NCBI RefSeq assembly: GCF_030053345.1
Contig: NZ_JASGBP010000005.1
Location: forward strand, 62,001 to 126,000
Direction of reading: 5' to 3'
Length of the DNA stretch: 64,000 nt
Source: Flavobacterium sedimenticola
GTDB lineage: Bacteria > Bacteroidota > Bacteroidia > Flavobacteriales > Flavobacteriaceae
Shown: positions 17,344 to 26,371 of the stretch, piece by piece
Layout of the letters: the number at the start of each line of letters is the position of its first letter
Position numbering within the stretch: position 1 is the stretch's first letter
Position numbers and translations under genes: made by a program
Notes under the pieces: model-generated
The model's input: only the letters and a program-made list of their open reading frames with translations
What the model was told of the DNA's origin: nothing
Databases searched by the model: none

Positions 17344-17385
17344 CAAAAATAAAGAGAAAAGAATAAAAGGCATTCTTTTCTCTTT
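17344..17385 (-). terminator. aqpZ terminator overlapping the alkB-like promoter
   Basis: AAAGAGAAAAGAAT (17351-17364) pairs with 17372-17385 around seven bases. On the minus strand the second arm runs into TATTTTTG (17344-17351), which is both the T-tract of the terminator and a match to the TAnnTTTG promoter element of the next gene. Confidence 0.75.
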
Positions 17386-17405
17386 AGCAAAATCCAAAAA
17401 ATCAA

Positions 17406-18113
17406 TTATAACGTTTCTTTTTTATCTAATAACAGTCTGTAAATAAACCCGCCCAACAATGCCCCGGCTATCGGCGCGACCCAAAAGAGCCACAACTGCG
17501 ATAATGATTCGCCTTGAGCAAAGACAGCCTGGGAGGTAGAGCGTGCCGGATTGACCGAAGTATTCGTTATGGGAATACTGATGAGATGAATTAACGTGAG
17601 CGCTAAACCAATGGCAATACCGGCGAATTTGCCGTTGGCCAATTTATCGGTGGCACCAATGATGATGAGTACGAAGAACATCGTTAACAGAAACTCCGCC
17701 AAAAAAGCCGCTTCCATCGAATAGCCATCGGGTGAAAAGGCACCGTATCCGTTGGTGGCAAACGCACCGGGTTTGGTGTTGTCAATCGCAAAACCGGCTT
17801 TCCCTGAAAGAATAAAAAGTAAGGTTCCGGCAGCCACAATGCCACCCAAACATTGCGCCACAATATAAGGGAATAATTCTTTCCCCGAAAAACGACCACC
17901 GGCCCAAAGTCCGAACGATACCGCCGGGTTAAAATGGCCGCCCGAAATAGGCCCGACGGCATAAGCCATGGTTAAAACCGTTAACCCGAAAGCCAGGGAA
18001 ACTCCGGCAAATCCGATGCCTAAACCGGGAAATCCGGCCGCAAACAAAGCGCTGCCACATCCGCCAAAAACAAGCCAATACGTACCAAAAAATTCTGCGA
18101 TTAGTTTTCTCAT
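17406..18113 (-). CDS. aqpZ: Aquaporin Z-type water channel
   Basis: 235 residues with six transmembrane segments and both NPA boxes (residues 62-64 in GHFNPAVS and 188-190 in TSVNPARS). The selectivity filter can be read as Phe42, His176, Thr185 and Arg191. This is the water-selective set of AqpZ, not the wider set of glycerol or urea channels. It follows the purine block but is separated from it by a terminator, so it is probably an independent gene for osmotic water flow. Confidence 0.95.
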   Translation of the reverse strand: MRKLIAEFFGTYWLVFGGCGSALFAAGFPGLGIGFAGVSLAFGLTVLTMAYAVGPISGGHFNPAVSFGLWAGGRFSGKELFPYIVAQCLGGIVAAGTLLFILSGKAGFAIDNTKPGAFATNGYGAFSPDGYSMEAAFLAEFLLTMFFVLIIIGATDKLANGKFAGIAIGLALTLIHLISIPITNTSVNPARSTSQAVFAQGESLSQLWLFWVAPIAGALLGGFIYRLLLDKKETL

Positions 18114-18233
18114 ACATGTAGTTTTAAATCATGAAAAATCATGAATGGTTAGTCTTACTAAATTTACTTAAAAGTACATTGCGCATCACAGCGAAATCAC
18201 AAACTTATTAACAGCGAGACTGTTAATTAAATA

Positions 18234-18271
18234 CCAAAAAAATACCCAAATCACTTTCACGATTTGGGTAT
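18234..18271 (-). terminator. Terminator closing the purine catabolism block
   Basis: ATACCCAAATC (18242-18252) pairs perfectly with GATTTGGGTAT (18261-18271). On the minus strand it is followed by seven T. It lies directly after the DUF6986-like gene. Confidence 0.92.
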
Positions 18272-18293
18272 ACTATTTAACGGGTAACGCTAC

Positions 18294-19628
18294 TTACTTT
18301 GCTTTTCGGTTCTCTAAGATTTTCTTGAAAGAACGTCCTCGAATTTCTTCCAATGTTAAACCCGTGGCCAATACTTCCTCTTCGGTAATCGCACCACTAT
18401 TCAGCGCACGTAAAAAATAATTCAACAATCCTTGTCCGGTAGCGGCATCATCAAAAACATCGCCAATTAATGTCGCTCGGGCCGCCTTTTCCACAAAAGT
18501 TTTCAAACGCTCTACGGCATCGTCATAACTTTCTAAAAAGAAGGCATACACAGCCGCATAACGCATTGGGAATTGCGCCGGATTCAAATCCCAGCCTTGG
18601 TAATAGCCGTTCCACAACGAATGACGAATATGGTCGTATCCTTTTTTCCAGGCGCGGTGCACCACCTGACGGTTTTCTTCTTCCTGCTCCGGAGTCAAAT
18701 CGCCTCGGTGCGGACCAATAGGCATCGTATTCGTAGCGCCGTCACTCAGCCAAATGCCGGTATGGGCTAAGGCCACTTTTGTCATGTGATGCGCAAAATC
18801 GCACACCGGATGGTCCATTTCCTGATATTTGGCGGTAATACTGCAACTGGCCGTGTAATCATAGGTTCCGAAATGCATCGCAATACATCTTCCCTGTGCC
18901 GCTTTGATAAACTTATACAACGGATTGGTGCCGTCAATGGCCATGATGGCTTGCGTGGTTTCCACCATCATTTCCATCTTCAAAACACCTTTGGCTAAGC
19001 CTAATTCTTCTTCCAAAATTGTAAAGAAATGTGCCAACGTTTCGGGTTGTTCCGGGATGGTTACTTTGGGTAACATCACCACAAAATTATCGGGCAAGGC
19101 TCCGCCGGTTTCCTTTACCAAAGTCGACAGAAAAATATCTAAAGTGCGCAAACCGCGTTCTTTCATCTCTTCGGTAAACGGCTTAATCCGAATGCCTATA
19201 AACGGAGAAAGGGTCTTGTCGCGCATGCCTTTAGCCACTTCTTTAGCGGCCGTTACCGCTGTTTCATCTTCTTCTTCGTTACTGCGGTTGCCGTATCCGT
19301 CTTCAAAATCAATACGAAAATCCTCGATGGCTTCAGTTTTAAGCTTGGCCACCACTTTGTCGTAAATGCGTTTGCTAAAATCGGAACCGCCGGTTAACCC
19401 GAAAGCCTTACCGAAGACTTCGTGATTGGGTGCATAGGTTTCCAGAATTTCCAGGGCACGACGCCCTAAAGCTATCGGCGCATCCGATTTGAATAAATTG
19501 GCACCGCCATACAACGTATGTACGGGTTGACGTTCGCTGCGGTCTCCGGGATATATTTCGTTAAATGTATTGTTTGCTTGGCTTAAACTTTGAAACAATT
19601 GCTCTTTTTTATGTTGCGGAATGGTCAT
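18294..19628 (-). CDS. HpcH/HpaI/malate-synthase-fold enzyme (DUF6986-like), function unknown
   Basis: 444 residues. Superfamily features are visible: FRIDFEDGYG (105-114), GIRIKPF with Arg147, the metal-ligand Glu in MMVETTQAI (Glu223) and Asp257 in HFGTYDYTAS. This active site binds a keto-acid or glyoxylate with Mg2+ in citrate lyase beta, malate synthase and HpcH aldolases. It is longer than HpcH (about 260) and CitE (about 290), with an extra N-terminal segment and C-terminal helices. It is the last gene of the urate-to-ureidoglycolate run, so handling glyoxylate or ureidoglycolate is a reasonable guess. No direct evidence for a substrate. Confidence 0.85.
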   Translation of the reverse strand: MTIPQHKKEQLFQSLSQANNTFNEIYPGDRSERQPVHTLYGGANLFKSDAPIALGRRALEILETYAPNHEVFGKAFGLTGGSDFSKRIYDKVVAKLKTEAIEDFRIDFEDGYGNRSNEEEDETAVTAAKEVAKGMRDKTLSPFIGIRIKPFTEEMKERGLRTLDIFLSTLVKETGGALPDNFVVMLPKVTIPEQPETLAHFFTILEEELGLAKGVLKMEMMVETTQAIMAIDGTNPLYKFIKAAQGRCIAMHFGTYDYTASCSITAKYQEMDHPVCDFAHHMTKVALAHTGIWLSDGATNTMPIGPHRGDLTPEQEEENRQVVHRAWKKGYDHIRHSLWNGYYQGWDLNPAQFPMRYAAVYAFFLESYDDAVERLKTFVEKAARATLIGDVFDDAATGQGLLNYFLRALNSGAITEEEVLATGLTLEEIRGRSFKKILENRKAK

Positions 19629-19768
19629 CTTACTTATTTTGAATTATACATTATACATTTTAAATTATTTTTAAAAGCTAATCCCGCTATACGCTGCAAT
19701 CTTTGTCGTCGGACACCGCCGCCAAAGGATTTACGCTGCTATCGGGGCTAAGACATTTTCATGTTAAA

Positions 19769-20617
19769 TCAACTTCCGCGGTAGGTACTGTACCCGAAAG
19801 GATTTACCAACAACGGCACATGATAATGGGTTTCGTCGAAGGTGGTGAATTGAATCGCTACTTCCGGATAAAACGTTTTCAGGTTTTGACGGGCATAATA
19901 ACTTCCGGTATCAAAAACCATTTTGTAGGTATCGGGCTTCAAATGTCTTTCGGGCGGCAATAAATCGGGTATGCGACCGTCGGCATTGGTGATACCTTGC
20001 GCCAGGGTTTGCCAAACACCGTTTCTTTTAGCTTGCAAACGAATGGAAATCGCTTTGCCCGGCAAACCTACCGAAGTGTCCAACACATGCGTCGTAATCT
20101 GACTCACTTTCAAAAAACGAAAATCACCTTCCGACAGTAATTTTTTAAATCGGATGATACTGATTTTTTGTTGCTCGCCCATGGCAATACGTACTTCTTC
20201 CTCGGGCGTATTTTGCAATCGATCAACCAAAATGTGCAGCATTTCCTCAGCCGATTTTCCGGTGGCACAAACGATAAAAATAAAACCGTTTTTGGCTTCA
20301 TAATCGGTATTGGCTTGGGCCAAAGCTTGTATCGTTTCTTGAGTCGCAACAGTCACTCCGGCCTGTTCTTTCCCCGCGAATTTTTCGGTCAGGCTTTTCA
20401 CATCACCAATTTTCGGATGACGGGTAAACGATTCGCGCCAATCGGCTTCATTGCATTCGTCATACCATAGGGTTGCCGCGCAATCTACCAATTGTTTCTC
20501 CGACGCAAACGGAAAATGGGACATCATCCCATCGACCCAGCGCGTCGAACCGCAACAGTCAAACAAATGTTGACGCGCGGTTAGTTTGTCGAGCGTATTA
20601 AATTCTTGTAAAGTCAT
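19769..20617 (-). CDS. Fused OHCU decarboxylase and 5-hydroxyisourate hydrolase
   Basis: 282 residues, two domains. Residues 1-165 are UraD: His67 in the RHPKIGD motif, then FVCATGKSAEEML. Residues about 170-282 are UraH (transthyretin-like): His177 in TTHVLD, Arg215, His266 in HYHVPLL and the C-terminal YRGS. Together they turn 5-hydroxyisourate into OHCU and then S-allantoin, and the fusion should channel the unstable intermediates. The domain order is the reverse of the reaction order and the same as in plant allantoin synthase. It starts six bases after puuD; a 140-bp gap with no hairpin separates it from the DUF6986-like gene. Confidence 0.95.
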   Translation of the reverse strand: MTLQEFNTLDKLTARQHLFDCCGSTRWVDGMMSHFPFASEKQLVDCAATLWYDECNEADWRESFTRHPKIGDVKSLTEKFAGKEQAGVTVATQETIQALAQANTDYEAKNGFIFIVCATGKSAEEMLHILVDRLQNTPEEEVRIAMGEQQKISIIRFKKLLSEGDFRFLKVSQITTHVLDTSVGLPGKAISIRLQAKRNGVWQTLAQGITNADGRIPDLLPPERHLKPDTYKMVFDTGSYYARQNLKTFYPEVAIQFTTFDETHYHVPLLVNPFGYSTYRGS

Positions 20618-20623
20618 ACTATT

Positions 20624-22036
20624 TTATTTCAAGCTGGCGCCTTGTTCTATCCAACAGCGAATGAGATTTCGTTCCTCATCGGTCATGTTGGTTTTGTTAT
20701 TTTGCGGCATCGTTTTGGTAATCACTACACGCTGCATAATCAAATCTTTTTTCTTAACGATATCTTCTGGCGTGTCATACATCACGCCATTGGGAGCCAC
20801 TTTGTAGGTGTCATCGGTTGGTGATGACGAATGGCATTGCGTACAACGTTTTTGTATAATTTCCTGAACTTGCGTTATGGTCACTTCTTCTTTACACGCA
20901 TTCGGATTGGTGCTCGGCGCCGAAATAAAACAAGCCGACAACAAAATCACCACCGAAACCGGTAATATCCAAACGTTGAGCTGTTTCTTTTCTTTTAAAT
21001 TCAGATAGTGCTTCACGCCTGCCGCACCCAAGGAGATAATCGCTAACATCAACCACGGATACTCATACCCAAAGGTAGACGGAAAATGGTTACTCACCAT
21101 CACAAACAACACCGGCAGGGTAAAATAGTTGTTGTGTAACGAACGTGCTAAGGCTTTTTTCCCTAAAGTCGGGTCGAGCGGTTGACCCAATTTCCCCGCA
21201 GCTACCATGGCTTTCTGCGCCGGAATAATCACGAAAAACACATTGGCGACCATCAAACTGCCTATCATGGCTCCGAAGTGAATATACGCCGCTCGCGCAC
21301 TAAACACATGACAATAAAACCACGCAAAACCAACCAATAACGCAAAACCAACCAAGGCAAACGCTACTTGGTTTCGGATTAAAGCTGATTTGCACATTTG
21401 GTCGTAGATTAACCAGGCCACTACAAACGAACCGACTCCGGTAAGAATGGCCTGCGTCACTGTAATATCGAAAACATTCTTGTCGATTAAAAAAGCCGAA
21501 GCGTTGAAATAATACACTACAAACAGCAAACAAAATCCGGAAAGCCACGTAAAATAGGCTTCGTATTTGAACCAATGCAGGCGCTTCGGAATCGTTTTGG
21601 GCGCGATTTTATATTTTTCCAAATAATAAAACCCGCCGCCGTGGACGGCCCACAAATTTCCGGCCAATTCGTCGCGTACCTCCTCGGTGCGATTCAAAGC
21701 ATTTTCCAAAAACACAAAATAAAACGACGCCCCAATCCAGGCTATACCGAAAGTAATATGCATCAATCGAATGACAATATTGAGCCATTCCATCATGTGA
21801 CTTTCCAAGGGCGTGCCTTCAACCAAAAAATAGGTGTTTACCAAAATGCCGACTATAGCCAATAAAATTCCGGTGTAGATATAATTTTGGCTGGTTTTTT
21901 TTATTTCCTGAGTTTCTTCCGTATCATCATCGGCTTTACTGACCTTAATTTTCGGCATTTTATAAGAGATATAGCCCAGCGTAATCAAGACGCTGAAATA
22001 AATCACATACAATATGCTAAGTATAAATGTATTCAA
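20624..22036 (-). CDS. puuD: Membrane urate hydroxylase with cytochrome c domain (PuuD-type)
   Basis: 470 residues. About eight membrane helices cover residues 1-375, including MHITFGIAWIGASFYFVFLE, typical of PuuD. The C-terminal 75 residues form a small cytochrome c: CTQCH at 398-402 binds heme and Met443 in TMPQNN is the likely sixth ligand. PuuD oxidises urate to 5-hydroxyisourate and passes electrons to the respiratory chain instead of making H2O2 as soluble uricase does. The cytochrome should face the periplasm. Packed between allantoicase (5-bp gap) and the UraD-UraH fusion (6-bp gap). Confidence 0.93.
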   Translation of the reverse strand: MNTFILSILYVIYFSVLITLGYISYKMPKIKVSKADDDTEETQEIKKTSQNYIYTGILLAIVGILVNTYFLVEGTPLESHMMEWLNIVIRLMHITFGIAWIGASFYFVFLENALNRTEEVRDELAGNLWAVHGGGFYYLEKYKIAPKTIPKRLHWFKYEAYFTWLSGFCLLFVVYYFNASAFLIDKNVFDITVTQAILTGVGSFVVAWLIYDQMCKSALIRNQVAFALVGFALLVGFAWFYCHVFSARAAYIHFGAMIGSLMVANVFFVIIPAQKAMVAAGKLGQPLDPTLGKKALARSLHNNYFTLPVLFVMVSNHFPSTFGYEYPWLMLAIISLGAAGVKHYLNLKEKKQLNVWILPVSVVILLSACFISAPSTNPNACKEEVTITQVQEIIQKRCTQCHSSSPTDDTYKVAPNGVMYDTPEDIVKKKDLIMQRVVITKTMPQNNKTNMTDEERNLIRCWIEQGASLK

Positions 22037-22041
22037 ACTGT

Positions 22042-23058
22042 TTATTTGTTGATTTTACCAAAAAGTCGCAAACGGCTCACGCCGCCATCGGGAAAAATAG
22101 TCAAACGAACGTGGGTAACCGCTCCGATTGCTTGCACTTCCGAACGGAATTCGTGAATGTAATCGGCGCTTAGTTTTTGTTGCGGCAATAGTGTTTTCCA
22201 TTCGGCATTTGTCAAATCGTCACCCGAAGAAACACAGCCTTCAAGGGAACAACTGTCGGGATAATTGCCTTTGAAGTGGCAGGTGTCTACTATAATTCGG
22301 TTCACAATTCCTTGGTGCGCTAATTTTAAAATCACCCAATCGCGGTTGTTCGGGGTTCGGTTTCGTTTGGTTTCCCAACCGTCGCCCATATTCACACCGC
22401 GTCCCGGCATAATCAAATTGCTCATGGCGCTAAAAAACATATCATTACACGCAATCGCCTGACCGCCATTAATGGCTGCCGCCAAATCCAATTCTTGCGA
22501 TGCATCGAAAGTATCCCAATTTTTAAACACCTCGCCATACACTCGGAATCGGGCTACGCCACCATCGGGATAAATGTGTAAACGCAGGTGCGTGTAAATT
22601 TCATGGCTCTCACATGCGTAAAAGTTTTGCGAACCGGCATCCAAAGGCGATTTCGGCAAGATTTCTGTCCATGCCAAACCATCCCAATCGGTAATCCCAT
22701 CGGCATTTTCCAAATAAATCGCTTCAATCGAAGCATGCGGCGGATGATTCCCTAAAAAGAAATTGGTATCGATGTCAAAGCCTTTGATCTTCCCCGAAGT
22801 GGCCAACTGAATAACCGCCCAATCGTGACCCGGTGTTCTTTTGCGACGGCTTTCCCAACCGTCCATCCATTTGCCGCGATCAGTATATTTATCGGCAATA
22901 AAGACCCCGCGGGTCGGTTTGATTAAATTTTCCTTTTCGGCAAAAAAATCATCGGTCGCATACACCACTTTTCCGCCCAAACCCTCGGCGGCCAAATCGG
23001 TTAGCTGTGTAAATGCGGGGGATTCCTTGATGATTTCGGTTACTTTTGTAAAAGCCAT
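22042..23058 (-). CDS. alc: Allantoicase
   Basis: 338 residues, hydrolysing allantoate to ureidoglycolate and urea. The protein is two jelly-roll repeats, each with the same motif order. GWESRRKRTPGHDWAVIQLA and GWETKRNRTPNNRDWVILKL mark repeats one and two, and each ends with a RLxIxPDGGVxRxRxxG strand. Length matches the family. The start overlaps the end of allB by 19 bases, consistent with translational coupling. Making ureidoglycolate implies a downstream lyase, which is not in the window as a recognised family. Confidence 0.95.
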   Translation of the reverse strand: MAFTKVTEIIKESPAFTQLTDLAAEGLGGKVVYATDDFFAEKENLIKPTRGVFIADKYTDRGKWMDGWESRRKRTPGHDWAVIQLATSGKIKGFDIDTNFFLGNHPPHASIEAIYLENADGITDWDGLAWTEILPKSPLDAGSQNFYACESHEIYTHLRLHIYPDGGVARFRVYGEVFKNWDTFDASQELDLAAAINGGQAIACNDMFFSAMSNLIMPGRGVNMGDGWETKRNRTPNNRDWVILKLAHQGIVNRIIVDTCHFKGNYPDSCSLEGCVSSGDDLTNAEWKTLLPQQKLSADYIHEFRSEVQAIGAVTHVRLTIFPDGGVSRLRLFGKINK

Positions 23059-24365
23059 TGTCCTTTATTTTTATTTTTTATAAATTTATTTTGATACACC
23101 GTTTCGCCGTTAACGATGGTCTCAGCCACGATGCCGCTCAAGTTTTGTCCGATATACGGACTGATTTTATATCGAAAAAAAACACCTTCTTCCCTGATGA
23201 TTTCGCTGTCATTAGGATTCCAAATAACCAAATCGGCATCAAAGCCAACCGCAATAGTGCCTTTTTTCTTCGCCTTACAAAAAGCGGCAGGCTTAGCGGT
23301 AACTAACGGTATAAACTGTTCTAAAGTCAGTGTCTCTTTCATCGCTGTCCACGAACCACTCAATAAAAACTGAATTCCGGCTATGCCGCCCCAGGCCTTT
23401 TTTAAGTTACCGCTTTCCATTTCTTTGATGCTTGGCGGCGCCGGCGAATGATCGGTGGTTAGAAAATCTAAAACACCCGTTGAAAACGCCTGTTTTAATT
23501 GGTCGTTGTTGGCTTTCTCCCGAATGGGCGGCGCACATTTGTAAATACAACTCGCATCAGGTATGGATTCCGCATTGAAATAAATGTATTGCGTACAGGT
23601 TTCAGCCGTGATGGGCAAGCCTTCTTTTTTGGCGGCTTCAATTTGAGCCAACGCCTCGGCGGAAGCCACATGTACGATATGTACCGGGCAATTGTGTTCG
23701 CGGCATTTTCGAATCATTAAAGCAATGGCATCGTTTTCCCATTGTTTCGGGCGACTGGCCAAATAGTGCTGATAACTTGTTGGATTTTCATTAAAACCAC
23801 AGTCGACCTCAGTATCATACAACTCACAATGCGCTAACAATGGCACCTTGTATTTTGCAATGATGGGCATGGCTTCGTCTAAATCTTTCTCGGTAACGTT
23901 GGGGAATTCGTCAATTCCGGAATGCGTTAAAAAACACTTCACGCCTACTACTCCGGCTTGCAACATCGCTTCCAAATGCGTCGCATTGCCGGGAACCAAT
24001 CCGGCATAAAACCCCACGTTGATATTCATTTTACCTTGCGTGGAAGCTAATTTATCTTCAAAGGCAGCCAAGGTAGTCGTAACCGGACTCGCATTCAAAG
24101 GCATATCAATAATTGTGGTTGTTCCTCCGGCGGCGGCGGCTTGCGTGGCGGTTTCAAAACCTTCCCATTCGGTACGACCGGGTTCGTTGACGTGCACATG
24201 CACATCAATCACGCCGGGCATAATGACTAAGTCGCCAAAATCTTCAGCAGTGTCACGTTTATTGAAATGAATATTGGAAATGGTTCCGTTTTGAATATGA
24301 ACGGTGGCCGGTTGTAATTTTCCGTCAACCCAAACGTTTTGACTATATAGTATTCTTTCTTGCAA
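23040..24365 (-). CDS. allB: Allantoinase
   Basis: 441 residues from TTG 24365. It hydrolyses allantoin to allantoate. The dinuclear metal site of the amidohydrolase fold is clear: DVHVHVNEPGRTEWEGF, the carbamylated Lys in VGVKCFLTHSG, LLAHCE, VHVASAEA and LTTDHSPAPP. The longer frame starting at 24404 is ruled out because that codon lies inside the -7 element (24402-24409). No ATG exists before the metal motif, so TTG is the best start. It is the first gene of allB-alc-puuD-uraDH-DUF6986. Dihydroorotase or hydantoinase is less likely given the neighbours. Confidence 0.93.
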   Translation of the reverse strand: MQERILYSQNVWVDGKLQPATVHIQNGTISNIHFNKRDTAEDFGDLVIMPGVIDVHVHVNEPGRTEWEGFETATQAAAAGGTTTIIDMPLNASPVTTTLAAFEDKLASTQGKMNINVGFYAGLVPGNATHLEAMLQAGVVGVKCFLTHSGIDEFPNVTEKDLDEAMPIIAKYKVPLLAHCELYDTEVDCGFNENPTSYQHYLASRPKQWENDAIALMIRKCREHNCPVHIVHVASAEALAQIEAAKKEGLPITAETCTQYIYFNAESIPDASCIYKCAPPIREKANNDQLKQAFSTGVLDFLTTDHSPAPPSIKEMESGNLKKAWGGIAGIQFLLSGSWTAMKETLTLEQFIPLVTAKPAAFCKAKKKGTIAVGFDADLVIWNPNDSEIIREEGVFFRYKISPYIGQNLSGIVAETIVNGETVYQNKFIKNKNKGQWLLQK

Positions 24366-24401
24366 TGTTATAAAATTGTTTTTTTCGCATAGGCGAACCT
24401 G

Positions 24402-24431
24402 CAAATATAAATTTAATTAAAAAATTTACAA
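24402..24431 (-). promoter_or_regulatory. Promoter of the allB-alc-puuD-uraDH operon
   Basis: TTG (24429-24431), exactly 19 bp, then TATATTTG (24402-24409) on the minus strand. This matches the Bacteroidetes consensus, with a predicted leader of about 30 bases before TTG 24365. Confidence 0.8.
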
Positions 24432-24459
24432 GTTTTATTAAAAAATATTGATTTGAAAT

Positions 24460-25464
24460 TTAACCGCCGATGGCAATCATACTGCGGTTTTGAGAAAACA
24501 GCTCCGGATTTTGAAATTTGAGGTCGTCATCCATACCGGCACGGACTGCTTTTTTGGATTGAAGATTGTGTTGAAGTAAGGGCAAAATAGAATCTCCGTT
24601 GCGTAGGGTTGGCAACAAAGGGGTCTCGGAATTGGAGAACAAACAGTTTTTCAGTTTCCCGTCGGCCGTAAGCCGAATACGGTTACACGTACTGCAAAAC
24701 GGATTGGTCACCGAACTGATAATGGCAAAACTGCCCGCATATGAAGCAATTTTGAAATTTTTAGCGGTGTCATTCGGGGCATCGGTTAAGCGCTCGATTT
24801 CGGAAAGAGCGTATTCCGTTTGAATGGTATACATGATCTCGGCATACGAAACCAATTTGGATTTATCCCAGTGATTTCCGTTGAAGGGCATGAATTCAAT
24901 AAAGCGGATTTTGAGGTTTTCGGTTTTCGTTAAACGAATAAAATCGAGAATTTCATTGTCGTTAAAGTCTTTAATCAATACCACATTCAGTCGGACTTTA
25001 AATCCTTCCCGAAGCAGTAACGTCATGTTTTCCAATACGGTATCAAAATAGTTTCGCCGGGTAATTCGATTGAATTTTTCTTTCACCAGACTATCAATAC
25101 TGATGTTGATGGTGTGAATCCCTGCCTCTTTGAACGTTGGGATAAAATCGGGTACCAAAATCCCATTGGTGGTAAGGGATAAATCGACGCCGAGTTGCCC
25201 CAATTTCTGAAGGATTGTTTTGGCATCTTTGCGAACCAAAGGTTCCCCGCCCGTTAGCCGAATTTTGGTGACGCCTAAACCGACAAATGTTTGGGCGATG
25301 AAAACAATCTCTTCTGCAGTCATCAAATGCGGTTTGGGTGTTAAGGCAATGCCTTCCTCGGGCATGCAGTAACTGCATCTCAAATTACAATGTTCGGTAA
25401 TTGAAATGCGCAAATAGTTGTGTTCACGCCCATGAGAATCCAGCAAGTTGCCCTTATTTTCCAT
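24460..25464 (-). CDS. moaA: GTP 3',8-cyclase, molybdenum cofactor biosynthesis
   Basis: 334 residues. The N-terminal radical SAM cluster is Cys26, Cys30 and Cys33 (CNLRCSYCMPEEG). The second cluster uses CSTCNRIRL and the later KNCLFS. The protein ends in Gly-Gly (MIAIGG), as active MoaA must. It starts cofactor synthesis by rearranging GTP. The start overlaps the moaC-mogA stop by 11 bases and it is the last cofactor gene of the guaD-xdh run. Confidence 0.97.
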   Translation of the reverse strand: MENKGNLLDSHGREHNYLRISITEHCNLRCSYCMPEEGIALTPKPHLMTAEEIVFIAQTFVGLGVTKIRLTGGEPLVRKDAKTILQKLGQLGVDLSLTTNGILVPDFIPTFKEAGIHTINISIDSLVKEKFNRITRRNYFDTVLENMTLLLREGFKVRLNVVLIKDFNDNEILDFIRLTKTENLKIRFIEFMPFNGNHWDKSKLVSYAEIMYTIQTEYALSEIERLTDAPNDTAKNFKIASYAGSFAIISSVTNPFCSTCNRIRLTADGKLKNCLFSNSETPLLPTLRNGDSILPLLQHNLQSKKAVRAGMDDDLKFQNPELFSQNRSMIAIGG

Positions 25465-26368
25465 GATCGTATCCGTTCAGCAATTTAAACAAATGCAACA
25501 CCGACGGAAACACGGCATCAATGGATTCGGAAGCACCGCCCACCGAACCGGGTAGCGCCATAATCAAAGTATCGCCTTTAAACCCAACAACGCTGCGCGA
25601 CAACATAGCATAAGGTGTTCGCTCTTGTCCGTAAGCGCGAATCGCTTCTTCAATCCCCGGAATGCGTCGGTCTAATAATGGGATCACCGCTTCGGGGGTG
25701 ACATCGTTATGAGACAATCCGGTACCGCCGGTTAGGACTATCAAATCGGTTTTGTGTTCAATCAGATTTTGGATATTACTTCGAATATCCGAAATCTTAT
25801 CGGGGATTATATCGTATTGGGAAATAACCAATCCCAATTGCTCGAGTTTTTCGGTAATAATCTTACCCGAAGTGTCTTCTTTGGTTCCGGCCGAAACACT
25901 ATCGGAACAAACAAGCACCGCTACATTCAAGTTAGGATTTTCTTTGGTGCCAAAATCGGATTTACCGCCTTTTTTATGTAATAATTTGATTGTGGCGATT
26001 TCTACGTTTTTGTCAATGGGTTTCAACATATCATACAACGTCAGTGCTACTATAGAAGCGCCGTGCATGGCTTCGACCTCAACGCCGGTTTTGTAAATGG
26101 TTTTGACACATACTTCGATTTGGATAAAATCCTCAAAACACTCGAAGTGAATACCCGTGTACTCAATCGGCATCGGGTGACAATCCGGAATGGCATTAGC
26201 CGTGTTTTTTACGGCAAATAAACCCGCGGCACGAGCCACTTCAAGCACATCGCCTTTGGGTACTTTTTTATCCAAAACCGCTTGTATTGTTGCTGCAGAA
26301 CCAACTTTGACCAAAGCTTGCGCAGTGGCTGTGCGGAGTGTGGTTATTTTATGGGTAATATCGACCAT
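25454..26368 (-). CDS. Fused cyclic pyranopterin monophosphate synthase (MoaC) and molybdopterin adenylyltransferase (MogA/MoaB)
   Basis: 304 residues. Residues 1-145 are MoaC: PDCHPMPIEY, and VEVEAMHGASIVALTLYDM with its active-site residues. Residues about 150-304 are MogA/MoaB: SDSVSAGTKEDTSG, LTGGTGLSHNDVTPEA and ALPGSVGGASES. MoaC acts with MoaA at the first step; MogA adenylates molybdopterin at a late step, just before MoeA inserts molybdate. Joining these two non-consecutive steps occurs in other bacteria. It is in a tight run with moaE upstream (3-bp gap). Confidence 0.95.
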   Translation of the reverse strand: MVDITHKITTLRTATAQALVKVGSAATIQAVLDKKVPKGDVLEVARAAGLFAVKNTANAIPDCHPMPIEYTGIHFECFEDFIQIEVCVKTIYKTGVEVEAMHGASIVALTLYDMLKPIDKNVEIATIKLLHKKGGKSDFGTKENPNLNVAVLVCSDSVSAGTKEDTSGKIITEKLEQLGLVISQYDIIPDKISDIRSNIQNLIEHKTDLIVLTGGTGLSHNDVTPEAVIPLLDRRIPGIEEAIRAYGQERTPYAMLSRSVVGFKGDTLIMALPGSVGGASESIDAVFPSVLHLFKLLNGYDHGK

Positions 26369-26371
26369 AAT

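Noticed and set aside
17406..18113. Aquaporin as a urea exit channel for the allantoicase product
   Set aside because: The filter residues Phe42, His176, Thr185 and Arg191 match water-selective AqpZ, and a terminator separates it from the purine block.
18114..18180. Direct repeat of ATCATGA upstream of aqpZ as an operator
   Set aside because: Only two short copies in AT-rich DNA; too weak to call without conservation data.
24366..24404. Longer allantoinase start
   Set aside because: The start codon would lie within the TATATTTG promoter element, before the expected transcript start.
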